A stretch of 64,000 nt of DNA from Schizochytrium sp. TIO01 (lineage: Eukaryota > Sar > Bigyra > Thraustochytrida > Thraustochytriidae), in NCBI GenBank assembly GCA_004764695.1, contig SMSO01000035.1, positions 804,001 to 868,000 of the forward strand. The letters are read 5' to 3'. Below, one piece after another: positions 49,500 to 57,936 of this stretch. Every line of letters starts with the position of its first letter. Position 1 is the first letter of the stretch. The translations under genes were made by a program, and so were the position numbers. The notes beneath the pieces were generated by a model. It ran no database searches. It was not told where the DNA came from and was given only the letters and a program-made list of their open reading frames with translations.

Positions 49500-50150
49500 T
49501 AGTCACTTCCCTAGTCTCCCTAGTCTTAGGTTCAACATAGCAGTCCAACATTGTTTGGACACCACATGGTGGACACCTTCAGTGTCCAGTGGACTTGCCC
49601 TTTTTTCAGGAATTACGTCTGCATTTCATTGCTTCTATGCATGCCTTATTCGCATCGGAAACACCGGCTCCATGAGCCTTTTAGAATACTCTTGAACCGC
49701 ATCTATCATGGCTGTCATTATTGCAGTCTTATGCAGAATAGTTGACATTTTCACTCTTACCAATATATCCGGTCTCATGATGACAACGATGGTGTTTGGG
49801 TATCTGGAAGATATCCTCCCGTTATCAGGCGATACATGATAAGACTATTCTGGCTCGGTTGCACTCCTTACCTTTTTGCATGGGTTATGATTAGCTGGCT
49901 TTTCTTTGTAGAAATCAATCATGACGTGCCACAATTTGTCGTCGCCATTTTTTTAATTGAATTCTTCATGTTTTCATGCTTTGCGTTAGTACAGTATATT
50001 TATGTGGTGAGAGAAGAACGTTTTCTAACTAAAAAGGAAGTGCCTACTATGGATGGATGGTACAACCTTTTGTCACTGACCTCGAAGTTGCTTTTAGTTT
50101 GGATATGCTTTGGCGGAATCGAGTCAATTTTTAAACGATTAGTAAGACGC
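49500..50150 (+). pseudogene. Heliorhodopsin relic
   Basis: Two plus-strand frames together match most of a heliorhodopsin. Frame one (about 49505-49836) gives a segment ending GITSAFHCFYAC, then MSLLEYS, an in-frame TGA at 49693-49695, TASIMAVIIAVL and DIFTLTNISGLMM. These fit helices 2-4, including the EYS motif of helix 3. Near 49825-49836 the frame shifts, and the second frame continues from 49836 with RLFWLGC, DVPQFVVAIF, FMFSCFALVQY and YNLLSLTSKLLLVWICFGG. The last motif is helix 7, with the retinal Schiff-base lysine encoded at 50085-50087. The N-terminal helix is poorly matched or missing. Heliorhodopsins are retinal photoreceptors found in microbes and in large DNA viruses. With a stop and a frameshift the copy is not functional as it stands. 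It is convergent with the next relic. Confidence 0.72.
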
Positions 50151-50189
50151 TCCTCTTTGTATTTTTCTTGCCGCGTTTGCCCATAATCT

Positions 50190-50835
50190 CTCATTTTAAA
50201 TAAATTGACTCCACGCGCATCAGAGTAGTCCACTTGCCCTTTGAGTGCAGCTTCTGAAGCTCCTTTAACTTCCTTTTCCAGGCTTTCATATCGAGAGTTC
50301 GGGTTGAAACGGATAATCACCAAAGGCTTTACACTTCTTCCGTTACCAATTAACTGATCATGAATTTCCTGCAATCTTTTCATTTCACATGCTATGTCAT
50401 AACCACTGGGACTTTCTTCATCGCTTTCGACCACAATATAATAGGGTAAGTCTTATCTGAAAAAACAAAGCCAGCACGCCGACGGTTTACTACCTTACAG
50501 GCACTGTCTCTGATGATGCGATCATGGATCGAAGGGTGAAATCACTAAGAATGAAAATGCTCGTTCCACTCATTTTCTAATCTCATCTGACGTTCCTCTC
50601 TCCTTTCACACGTCCAACAAATACGAATACTATGGGAAAGTCTACAATTCGATAAAATACGCCCACACTTACGTTCACAAATGTTTTTGGAATCAGGCTC
50701 TCAAATAAAGCAATAAGTACGGCGCCTCTTGTGGATACAAATATAGGTGCCGTCGCAATCTATACGCCGGTTAGATTTTCGCCCATGTCCAAAATACATT
50801 CTTCTGTTTTGTCCAGCTTGACTCGTACCCCCTAC
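50190..50835 (-). pseudogene. Relic of a Cys/His-repeat protein with nuclease-like C-terminus
   Basis: On the minus strand, from about 50810 downward, one frame reads FGHGRKSNRRIDC, then GTYICIHKRRRTYC, a TGA at 50701-50703 exactly where the next Cys of the C-x-H-x-R-R-x-x-C-x-x-C repeat should be, and then NICERKCGRILSNC and RICWTCERREER. These resemble the tandem C-x-H-G-R-x-x-x-C-x-x-C repeats found in large DNA virus and algal proteins. In another frame a segment follows with YYIVVESDE, SGYDIACEMKRLQEI and LVIIRFNPNSRYE (50434 down to about 50280). It matches the pattern E-x-D-E, CE-x-x-R and IR-x-NPD of the nuclease-like domain that often ends such proteins. The frame changes and stops show decay. 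Family assignment is from memory of patterns, so confidence is moderate. Confidence 0.45.
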
Positions 50836-51086
50836 CACTCAGAGAACATTTATAAATAGTCTTAGCGTTGCCACATACACGGATAACAGAATCTACCACT
50901 TTATTTCTTTTCTTTGGCTTAGATTGTTTTTTGTTTTTTTAATCTAATTCATAAACACGAGTACTCCTTAGTCTCATGATCATATTTTTATTATTATTTT
51001 CTTTCACACTATTAAGGGTTTAGTTATTGAAGGTTTCGCAATAAATAGATTATCAACGCTAATCCTAGTTTGTTTATTACATTTAC
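50836..51086. other. AT-rich spacer in the island
   Basis: A strongly AT-rich 250 bases before the small membrane protein gene, presumably carrying its promoter. Nothing specific recognised. Confidence 0.45.
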
Positions 51087-51272
51087 ATGTCGAACAATAC
51101 AACTACTACAGTCAAGGAGGATGTAAGATTTTTAGGATTAGACAGAGGAGGTTTGGCAATTCTGTTATTCTTTATACTGATTTTATTCATCCTCGCACAC
51201 ACCTTTCTAAAAAAGGAAAAAGCCACGGTCTCTACTACCAAAACGCACTCGCCTACCGTTGTAGTAATATAA
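51087..51272 (+). CDS. Small single-helix membrane protein, unrecognised
   Basis: A 61-residue frame starting MSNNTTTTVKED, with one clear transmembrane helix (GLAILLFFILILFILAHTFL, about residues 22-41) followed by a basic and Ser/Thr-rich tail. I do not recognise a family. It lies 32 bases before the resolvase gene on the same strand, inside the virus-like island. This spacing and the clean helix support a real gene. Small tail-anchored or virion membrane proteins of this size are common in large DNA viruses, which is an inference only. The 32-base AT-rich gap before the resolvase could hold that gene's promoter. Confidence 0.45.
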   Translation: MSNNTTTTVKEDVRFLGLDRGGLAILLFFILILFILAHTFLKKEKATVSTTKTHSPTVVVI

Positions 51273-51304
51273 CAATAACGAAATATTATTATTTAATAGT
51301 AAAC

Positions 51305-51916
51305 ATGAACCTTACTCGAGTCGCTGGAATAGATGTGGGATTTAGCCATCTTGCCTGTGTGTTTGCAGACATTGACAATGACACATTTGAAATCATGCCC
51401 ATCTACGCACACATGCAAGACCTCCGCAATCTTAAATGTGAAAAACCCAAAGCATGCTCTTTCGAAGAAAAGGATCGCAAAGGCGCACATCTGGTTCACC
51501 ATTTTATAGAACTGCTTCGACCATGGTTTCAAAAATTAGACCATGTCATCATCGAAGCGCAACCCACCACAAGTATTCACAAATGCATTGAACAGCTTAT
51601 TCATGCTTCCCTAAAGAAAAGATTTGGGGCAAGAAAAGGATCATCTTTTGTCCGATTGATCTCACCACGCTCCATGCATGCATATTTTAAAATATCACAA
51701 TCTAAAGTTGAAAGGCGTTTACAGGTCGTGGAAATCACTTCAAACCTTTTGCACAATTTACTAGCCTTTAGAAAAGCAGTTCAAAAAGACCACCTCGGCG
51801 ACGCTATGGCATACATTATGTTCTATGCACAAACAATATTACCTACCATCATCCTCGCGAAGGAAGTCAACCCTTTCACAAAATATGCTCTTGCAGAAGA
51901 AGACATGTTCAATTAA
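51305..51916 (+). CDS. RuvC-like Holliday junction resolvase (A22/Ydc2-type fold)
   Basis: A 203-residue protein with RNase H-like fold motifs in the right order. RVAGIDVGFSHLA has Asp10 on strand 1. DHVIIEAQP has Glu84 on strand 4. KDHLGDAMAYIMFY has Asp162 and Asp166 near the C-terminal helix. This D...E...D-x3-D set is the metal-binding centre of RuvC-superfamily resolvases, which cut four-way junctions. The size is close to the viral and mitochondrial resolvases (about 150-250 residues). In large DNA viruses such enzymes resolve replication concatemers. The frame is intact, unlike several neighbours, so it may still be functional. ATG at 51305 fits, with strand 1 only a few residues in. 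Weak alternative: another RNase H-fold nuclease. No mitochondrial presequence is visible. Confidence 0.8.
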   Translation: MNLTRVAGIDVGFSHLACVFADIDNDTFEIMPIYAHMQDLRNLKCEKPKACSFEEKDRKGAHLVHHFIELLRPWFQKLDHVIIEAQPTTSIHKCIEQLIHASLKKRFGARKGSSFVRLISPRSMHAYFKISQSKVERRLQVVEITSNLLHNLLAFRKAVQKDHLGDAMAYIMFYAQTILPTIILAKEVNPFTKYALAEEDMFN

Positions 51917-52075
51917 AAACAACGAATAATAAACATGTTGCACATGTTTAGCAAATACTCTCGACTTAGGCGATCAAAGGAGAATTGAAGATCGATCCTC
52001 TACTTCTAGCGCTCTTATCTTCTCCCGTCTCCCTGCACCGAAATAAAACTTCCTGCAGAACTCAATCAAACGATC

Positions 52076-52175
52076 GATCAAGGTCTACTGAGAGGGCCGA
52101 TCTTCAATTCTCTTCTCCTGCCTAGCACTGCCTGCACAACTCGCGACTTACGATTGATCAAGGTCTACTGAGAGG
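52076..52175. repeat. Imperfect 80-bp-period direct repeats
   Basis: The 20-mer GATCAAGGTCTACTGAGAGG occurs exactly at 52076-52095 and 52156-52175. Related flanking words (GATCTTC, TTCTCTTCTCC, CTCGACTTACG/TCGCGACTTACG) recur at similar spacing on either side, from about 51961 to 52240. Confidence 0.85.
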
Positions 52176-52739
52176 ATTGATCTTCTCTTCTCCAACCTAC
52201 CGGCACGAGCCAGCACAACCTGTACAACCCTCGACTTACGCACTCAAACGATGCATGGAAAGTTGTCCTTGGCCTTGGCGAGCGAGGGTATCGATCTTAC
52301 CCACTTGCATCGAATCATCACAACGTTTGACTTGCAAGATCGAACAGTGGAGGGAGAGATGGGTGGAATGAGCGCGTGCGCGTGCGCGCACACGGCATAC
52401 GGCGCGTGCGAGGAGAGAAATAGATTCGTGGACGCTGCGGCCACGCCACCAGCCACGGCATCAAAGTTATGCAAACGAGCACAGCAAACTTTACTTCGCG
52501 GATTATGGGTTTCGCAAAATACTAGCACTTATGAAAGATAACTACATTTTATTCTTGATTAAAAAAGAATACATCATGTTTAGCATACTATTGCACCTAT
52601 ATAGATCGATGCAATTTGTAATGGTGTGTGTAAGAAACAAATAAATAAGTAAGAATATCTATTAGTAAGATTCATTAGTAAATCAAGTATAAACAATAGA
52701 GGAAGCATCCAAACCTAGTTGTCAACAGCAGCAAAACCC

Positions 52740-52773
52740 AATCGTTCGAACACGTCAAAAATCGTTCGAACAC
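52740..52773 (+). promoter_or_regulatory. Paired 14-bp direct repeat at the nuclease start
   Basis: AATCGTTCGAACAC occurs at 52740-52753 and again at 52760-52773, period 20, ending one base before the ATG at 52775. Each copy contains the palindrome TTCGAA. Position and two-turn spacing suggest a binding site for a dimeric regulator or a translation-level element; this is inference. Confidence 0.5.
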
Positions 52774-52774
52774 C

Positions 52775-54307
52775 ATGTTAGGTAGTACTTTCAAGGTAGT
52801 TAGAAATGCAGCCTCCAAGATCGCCAACCAGACAAGGAGTGCCGCTAGAAGACGAGAACCCCGCCTCTCATCAATTCAGATGTTCACAACCGATTCAGAC
52901 AGACCCACTCCTATGAAACACGTAGTCTTGTATAAGGACTTATTGCAACGGGCTTTAACTTTGCATGCAAAAAAGATTGAGGAGTACAAGCGTACAGATC
53001 GAGATCTTGAGGACCTCAATGCTGAAAAAGCTAAGCTTTCGCAAAAAATCAAGCAAATCGAGAAGAAAATTAAAGAAAAGCTAGGAAATGAGGACGACTA
53101 CGACTTTCTCGATGCTTTCTGTCGTGGTAAGATCAAGTCAAAATCGTTCCAGAAGAGGTACGGGTACTCGCCCGATGATATAGAGGACGTAAATATTGCC
53201 CTTTGCATTAGTTCGATGGAAGACCTTTTCCAAAAAGAAAAGTCGTTAGAAGTGACCGAGCAACAAATTCTTGCAGTTACTCTCCGCCTTGCAAAAACGC
53301 AGGGCAGTATCGATGATTATGATGCTGATGTGAGGAGGTTAAGTGATTTGATTTCTCGTACGGAACCGCAACGCTTTCTGTCGTTCACCAGTGATCATCT
53401 ACCAAGGATTGCTGATTCCAAGCTAGTATTTAAAAAAAACAGGACAGATATCTCAAACCTCAAAAATTACCCCGCTTCGCCTGCGAAGGTCAGGCCTTTG
53501 TTAGTGGAGTCTTTCGTGGACTACTGTGACCGGAAAGGGTACATTGAAACTCTGAATGAACTGCAATATACTGCCAACTACCAAGATATCTTTGATAGGA
53601 TGAATGATCCAAGAGAACTCTTAAACGAAGGAACTGTCACGGAAGAATTTAATCAGGTTATGTTTTTTGTAACAGCAGCCATGACTAAAAAATTCAACGA
53701 AAAAGTCCCTTATAAGGTCTCCATCTATACGTCTGATCAGATATATCTAAAAGGTAGATCAAACTTTTCTTTTTCTTCTAAGAAAGTAGACGGTTCCCGT
53801 ATTCCGTTGATCGTAGGTGAGACGAAAGGTCCTGGTAAGGAGTACTCCTACGACAACCTCGGTGAGACTTATTGTGATCATGGCTGTCCTGGATGTGAAT
53901 CAGAACGTCATAAAAATCATTCAGTTGTTCATCAACTATACGGCTACATGCTTTTGAATGGTCTACTGGTTGGCGTCTACTCGAACTACAAAGTGACTTG
54001 TGTTTTTATCAGGGACTGTGAAGGAAATCTAATGATCACGAACTCTGTTCGGGCTGAAGAAGTTGGCGATATCGCTCGCGGCAAACTCAGTTCGATGCAA
54101 CTTGTCGCACTTGCTATCTTGCTCGCAGCGGATACAAGCGAGATGAACTTCAGTGAAATTGAAAATAACATATTGGTTCCCTGTTTAGGTGGCCGTGAGA
54201 TTAGTGAAGAACGTATCATTCTACCATCTGATTGCAGAGGCAGTAATAACTTGGAAAACGACAAGCACGGAAATACTTATTCTGTGAACGTAAAGAAGCT
54301 CGGCTAA
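52775..54307 (+). CDS. PD-(D/E)XK-type nuclease with coiled coil, effector-like
   Basis: An intact 510-residue frame. Residues 1-30 are basic. A Lys/Glu-rich coiled coil spans about 55-103. A second helical region runs to about 200. From about 285 a restriction-endonuclease-like domain follows, with VDGSRIPLIVGETKG giving Asp339 and Glu349-x-Lys351. Then come a CDHGCPGCES cluster (Cys367, Cys371, Cys374) and VVHQLYGYMLLNGLLVGVYSNYKVTCVFIRD. This layout, with ExK, then Q-x-x-GYM, then G-x-x-S/T-x-Y, recalls the nuclease domain of Crinkler-type effectors and related fungal and protist proteins, where it is often joined to a kinase. A kinase-like frame indeed starts right after the stop. No secretion signal is visible. 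Family assignment is by pattern only. Confidence 0.62.
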   Translation: MLGSTFKVVRNAASKIANQTRSAARRREPRLSSIQMFTTDSDRPTPMKHVVLYKDLLQRALTLHAKKIEEYKRTDRDLEDLNAEKAKLSQKIKQIEKKIKEKLGNEDDYDFLDAFCRGKIKSKSFQKRYGYSPDDIEDVNIALCISSMEDLFQKEKSLEVTEQQILAVTLRLAKTQGSIDDYDADVRRLSDLISRTEPQRFLSFTSDHLPRIADSKLVFKKNRTDISNLKNYPASPAKVRPLLVESFVDYCDRKGYIETLNELQYTANYQDIFDRMNDPRELLNEGTVTEEFNQVMFFVTAAMTKKFNEKVPYKVSIYTSDQIYLKGRSNFSFSSKKVDGSRIPLIVGETKGPGKEYSYDNLGETYCDHGCPGCESERHKNHSVVHQLYGYMLLNGLLVGVYSNYKVTCVFIRDCEGNLMITNSVRAEEVGDIARGKLSSMQLVALAILLAADTSEMNFSEIENNILVPCLGGREISEERIILPSDCRGSNNLENDKHGNTYSVNVKKLG

Positions 54308-54356
54308 GAACTTTCAAAGGATGGTGCGGTGATTCATTTACCATTATTACAACTTG

Positions 54357-54890
54357 ATGGGTACACTGAACTCCCTCCCACCTTGTCGCGCGGGTAGGAC
54401 ACTTCGGGTTGATATCCCCCTACCAACAGGTGAGAAGATCGACAGCGTTTTGAAGATACTGGATTGCTTTAAGCAAGAAGGACAGATACCAGAGCTTGAA
54501 CACGAAGCTGAAATTTACAGGGAGTTAAAATCGCTACAAGGCGAACACATCCCTGAATTTATCGATTACGGCTTGTTTGATTACGATGTTCTGTACGGTC
54601 TTAGGACAAAATATTCTGGCGAACCTTTAACACCTGAAGACATTACTGATGACTTTGTGGGAAAGGCAGTGATTGCTCTCGATGAAGTTCACTCCCATGG
54701 TGTACTGCACGGTGATGTGGAGGCCCGCAATGTCCTATACAATAAGGAAACTCAAAGGCCTGTCATAGTTGACTTCGGCATGACCGTTCGCAAGATGGAA
54801 ATGAGTGATGAATACTTCACACTAAGCGCTAGTCGAGAGATTGCTAGACTTCGACGTGCGTTGGAGAAGGAAAGAACAACCCAAAATTAA
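54357..54890 (+). CDS. Protein kinase domain (HGD type), probable partner of the nuclease
   Basis: About 177 residues that form most of a protein kinase domain: Lys33 in VLKILD, an acidic helix LEHEAEIYREL (Glu50 the likely Lys partner), the catalytic loop HGVLHGDVEARNVLYN (Asp120, Asn125) and VIVDFGMT (Asp139 of DFG). HGD in place of HRD is usual in atypical kinase groups tied to Crinkler-like proteins. The C-lobe is short. No clear Gly-rich loop is seen within the frame. The upstream nuclease frame, read past its TAA (54305-54307), gives a plausible linker to a TAG at 54395-54397, which overlaps the kinase frame. So the two may once have been a single nuclease-kinase protein, now split by a stop and a frameshift. 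Start uncertain: ATG 54357 is the first in frame. Confidence 0.62.
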   Translation: MGTLNSLPPCRAGRTLRVDIPLPTGEKIDSVLKILDCFKQEGQIPELEHEAEIYRELKSLQGEHIPEFIDYGLFDYDVLYGLRTKYSGEPLTPEDITDDFVGKAVIALDEVHSHGVLHGDVEARNVLYNKETQRPVIVDFGMTVRKMEMSDEYFTLSASREIARLRRALEKERTTQN

Positions 54891-54952
54891 AACATTTACA
54901 GTCATCAATGAACCAAATTAAAAAAATAATAAAACTTTTATAGTTGTTGCAT

Positions 54953-57936
54953 TTATGAAAAGTCATCAATTTCATTCGCGAAATTATACTGTGTTGCAAG
55001 CTGATGAGACCTATTATAATAAACAAAACGAAAAAGCACCATAAAACAGAGCAAAGAAAGTGCACCAACTGTGAGACCTAGATAAATATGATTCGAACCA
55101 ATTTGTTCAAACAGTTCCTTTAAGTAAGAAAGACTAGTATCATCTGAAATCGTTGGTGCTGAAGAAGAATTTCCAAGCGTAGGTCTCATCGTTGGTGCAG
55201 GAGTTGGAGCCGTGGGAGAAACTGTCGGCGGCGATGTTGGTAAAGGCGTCGGCATAGTAGGTGACGATGTTGGTGCAGGAGTTACAGCAAAAAATGTTGA
55301 AGAATAGATGCCCTGCATGACAAGAGAGTTCTCTTGCGGAGCAATAGAAAGATAACCACTTGACCACGCCGCTGTACTGCTAATATTCGTTGGCCAAAAA
55401 ACGCTAATGCTTTCTGACTTCGTAGCCACAGTCGAAGAGTTAACAAGGGCAACGAACGACCACTCACCAGAGTAATTACGAGTCAGAGTATAATTCGCAG
55501 AGCTAAAGACTGGATAACCATCTATCATAGTGCTGAAGCTATAATTAATTCCCTGCTATACTATGATTATCACCAGATGTCACGTAGATAGATTCGTACG
55601 GAACAAAACAAGAGGTACCATTCAGAGGACTTACCATTGCACCATCGCCAAGACCATCACATTCTCCACAATAAGGGAAATCTGCACACATACATGTCAA
55701 GGAATATCCAGATTCACCGAGCACTGGATGTCGATAATTGCTTGCACTCACCTCATAAGAATAGGCTGCAGAAGCAACAGAACCAGTCCCAAGAACCCAC
55801 CCCTGAGTATTAAGGAAGTATAGTAAATAACTCGTATCCCGTCTACCATTAGAATATAACTCTCAAGAATTCTTTAAATCTACATATTTACCCGTCGTTT
55901 TCATCACTCCAGTTGAACTCACGTATGGAGATTCCAGCATAAGATAAGAACAATCCACAACACAGCTAGTGCTGTTCGGTTCCGACATCATACCTTGACC
56001 ACATGGTTCGCAAAGACCACTCGATTCATTCATGAACATATTACTACCACAGTAAATCACATCACAAACAACTTCCGCAGTAGCACCATCTACACCGCCC
56101 GTAATGAGAAGATAGTTACTGTCATTGGCAAAGGTGTGTACCTCGAAATTTTCAGTAAAGTATCGGGTAGGGTATGCATAAGCATTTTGTAAATCTGCAG
56201 CCCGGCTTTCAGAACTGCACGCGGAGGTCCAACTTCGCGAAGAACTGGTGGTAATAGGATAAGTAAAAGCAATATCGTCCTCCGTCAGTTCGGATAGATA
56301 AATTAGTGTGGTCGAACCGACCAATCCGTAAAACGAACCTCATGCCAAGCTGGTGCAAAAGACCCAGCAATAATAATAAATCTCATAGTACCCCATGTAC
56401 ACTGATTTAAGGTACACTTCATATTAGCCATTCACATAAACAGTCCCAGCGGGTCCACTTGAGACTCCAGGAACAGCATAAAAGATCATCTCGCCCGCAT
56501 AACTTAGAAATGGAGAAACCGTTAAAGCAACATTGCAAGCATCCGCAGAACAGTATTCAACACCGGAATCATCAAATGCCCGATTCCAATCATACAAGGT
56601 AGTCGAATTAAATGTGGCCAGGTTAAATTCACCTTGCCTATCACTGAATAGATGAAATGGTTTGCCTCCAAAAATGTAAGCGTCTAGGTAGTCACCACAA
56701 GTTACATTCAAAGAAACCTTTGAAGGGTTGGGAGTTTCCAAATGAAACAATGTACGCCCCACCGCTTCTGTATAATTCACTGTGTCGCCACAAGAAATAG
56801 AAGTCAAATCTTGCAGTTCATTCTCAAATTGATCTACATCATTGGCACTTTTATTCATATGCCTTACTCTGACTTTCACGCACTGAGTATCCTCATCAAG
56901 TTTTAAGACAGTCACCGCAACTGCATTTCCTCCCTCGCGATAATCATACACATAGGTAGAATTTACAGGGACAAAAGCAGCTCCAGTTGTATCAGTCACC
57001 AATCTGGGCAAGCCTGTTGGATCGATCAAGTAACTGGGACCTGCAATATCTTCATAACGCCTTGTTACCCATTCCATCATCACACCTGGAAGATCACTCT
57101 CATAGAGTGATCGGGATTCCGACGTCATGTATGTATTTGGATACTCCAACCGATACAGAATACAGTAGTACAGAGATGAATTAAACCCCTCTCCTGTATC
57201 GTGGGCATAGAGCCACACAGTTGTATCATCACTTACACAAGACTCGTCTGCTTCGCAATACAAACCATGTGACATTTGCAAAATACTCTCTTCTGGAATC
57301 CACCCCCAAAAGTACTTGTAGTAGGTACTAAATTGAGCTAACAGCCTTTGAACCCATCTCATCATATTCATTACCATATTCTCCATCAATAGCATGACCA
57401 TGCAGCAAACCAAGATTGTGACCAAACTCATGCACTAAAACTCCCATGAGATAAGCGGTTGAATTCACTGAACTTGCAGCAACGTTCATATGTAATCGAG
57501 AACCAACAACATAAGCAACTCCAACATTCCCCAGGTTACAATAAGGGGTGAACAGAGCAACAGAGTCATATGTAGACGCATTTGCACTATCTTCCGCGAG
57601 AGCAAAAGCTTCTTCATAAACAAGCATGCTACTCAAAGTCACCTCTACTCCAGTAATCTAACAATTATCTGATTCATCAATGCTAAAAGATTCCATCACA
57701 TAGGTAGTCTCATCAACTGATAAGTGAACATCAAAACTACCACAAGAACTTGAGTAATAGAACGTACTCAAATCACTTCCTATATCGGCCATAATCTCAT
57801 CACTCGGAACCAGCGAAGAGTAGCTGCTGTTGGGTATAATTCTGACCGCTCGAATTGTATCTGTAGTCACACCATTGCTATAAGTGCTCGCATCAACAAA
57901 TCCAACAATCAAAACAAAAAGCAAACACCGGATCAT
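54953..57936 (-). pseudogene. Secreted metzincin metalloprotease (M11-like) with Pro-Thr stalk and membrane anchor, broken
   Basis: Reading down from 57936, the product opens with a signal peptide (MIRCLLFVLIVGFVDAS). The zinc motif LVHEFGHNLGLLHG (HExxHxxGxxH) follows near 57410, and then the Met-turn DEMGSK, as in gametolysin-like (M11) metzincins. Cys-rich, glycosylation-rich ectodomain segments follow, then a Pro-Thr stalk (about 55170-55280), a transmembrane helix and a cytosolic tail ending NEIDDFS. Reading is interrupted by TAG 57658-57660, a frame change near 57330, TAA 56424-56426 with about 100 bases of unclear frame, TGA 55863-55865 and a one-base shift near 55550. The lesions are too many for sequencing noise alone, and splice sites fit only some of them. 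Convergent with the kinase (62 bases) and divergent from the next ORF (108 bases). Confidence 0.75.

Larger units (their letters stand above)
51917..52774. other. Spacer with imperfect repeats and a GC-rich block
   Basis: From 51961 to 52240 imperfect direct repeats of about 80 bases occur (see separate entry). From about 52245 to 52510 the composition turns GC-rich, with an alternating purine-pyrimidine stretch near 52373-52410 (GCGCGTGCGCGTGCGCGCAC). Overlapping frames on both strands here (52244-52541) have no motif. The last 200 bases are AT-rich and lead to the nuclease gene. Confidence 0.5.

Noticed and set aside
50000-50190. C-terminal half of the 144-codon minus frame
   Set aside because: It overlaps the heliorhodopsin helix 7 region on the plus strand, which has clear family motifs; only the 50280-50434 part of the minus frame looks real.
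55863-57660. Reassigned stop codons as an explanation for in-frame TAG and TGA in the protease
   Set aside because: All intact genes in the window use standard stops, TAG, TGA and TAA all interrupt relics, and true frame shifts occur too, so decay is simpler.
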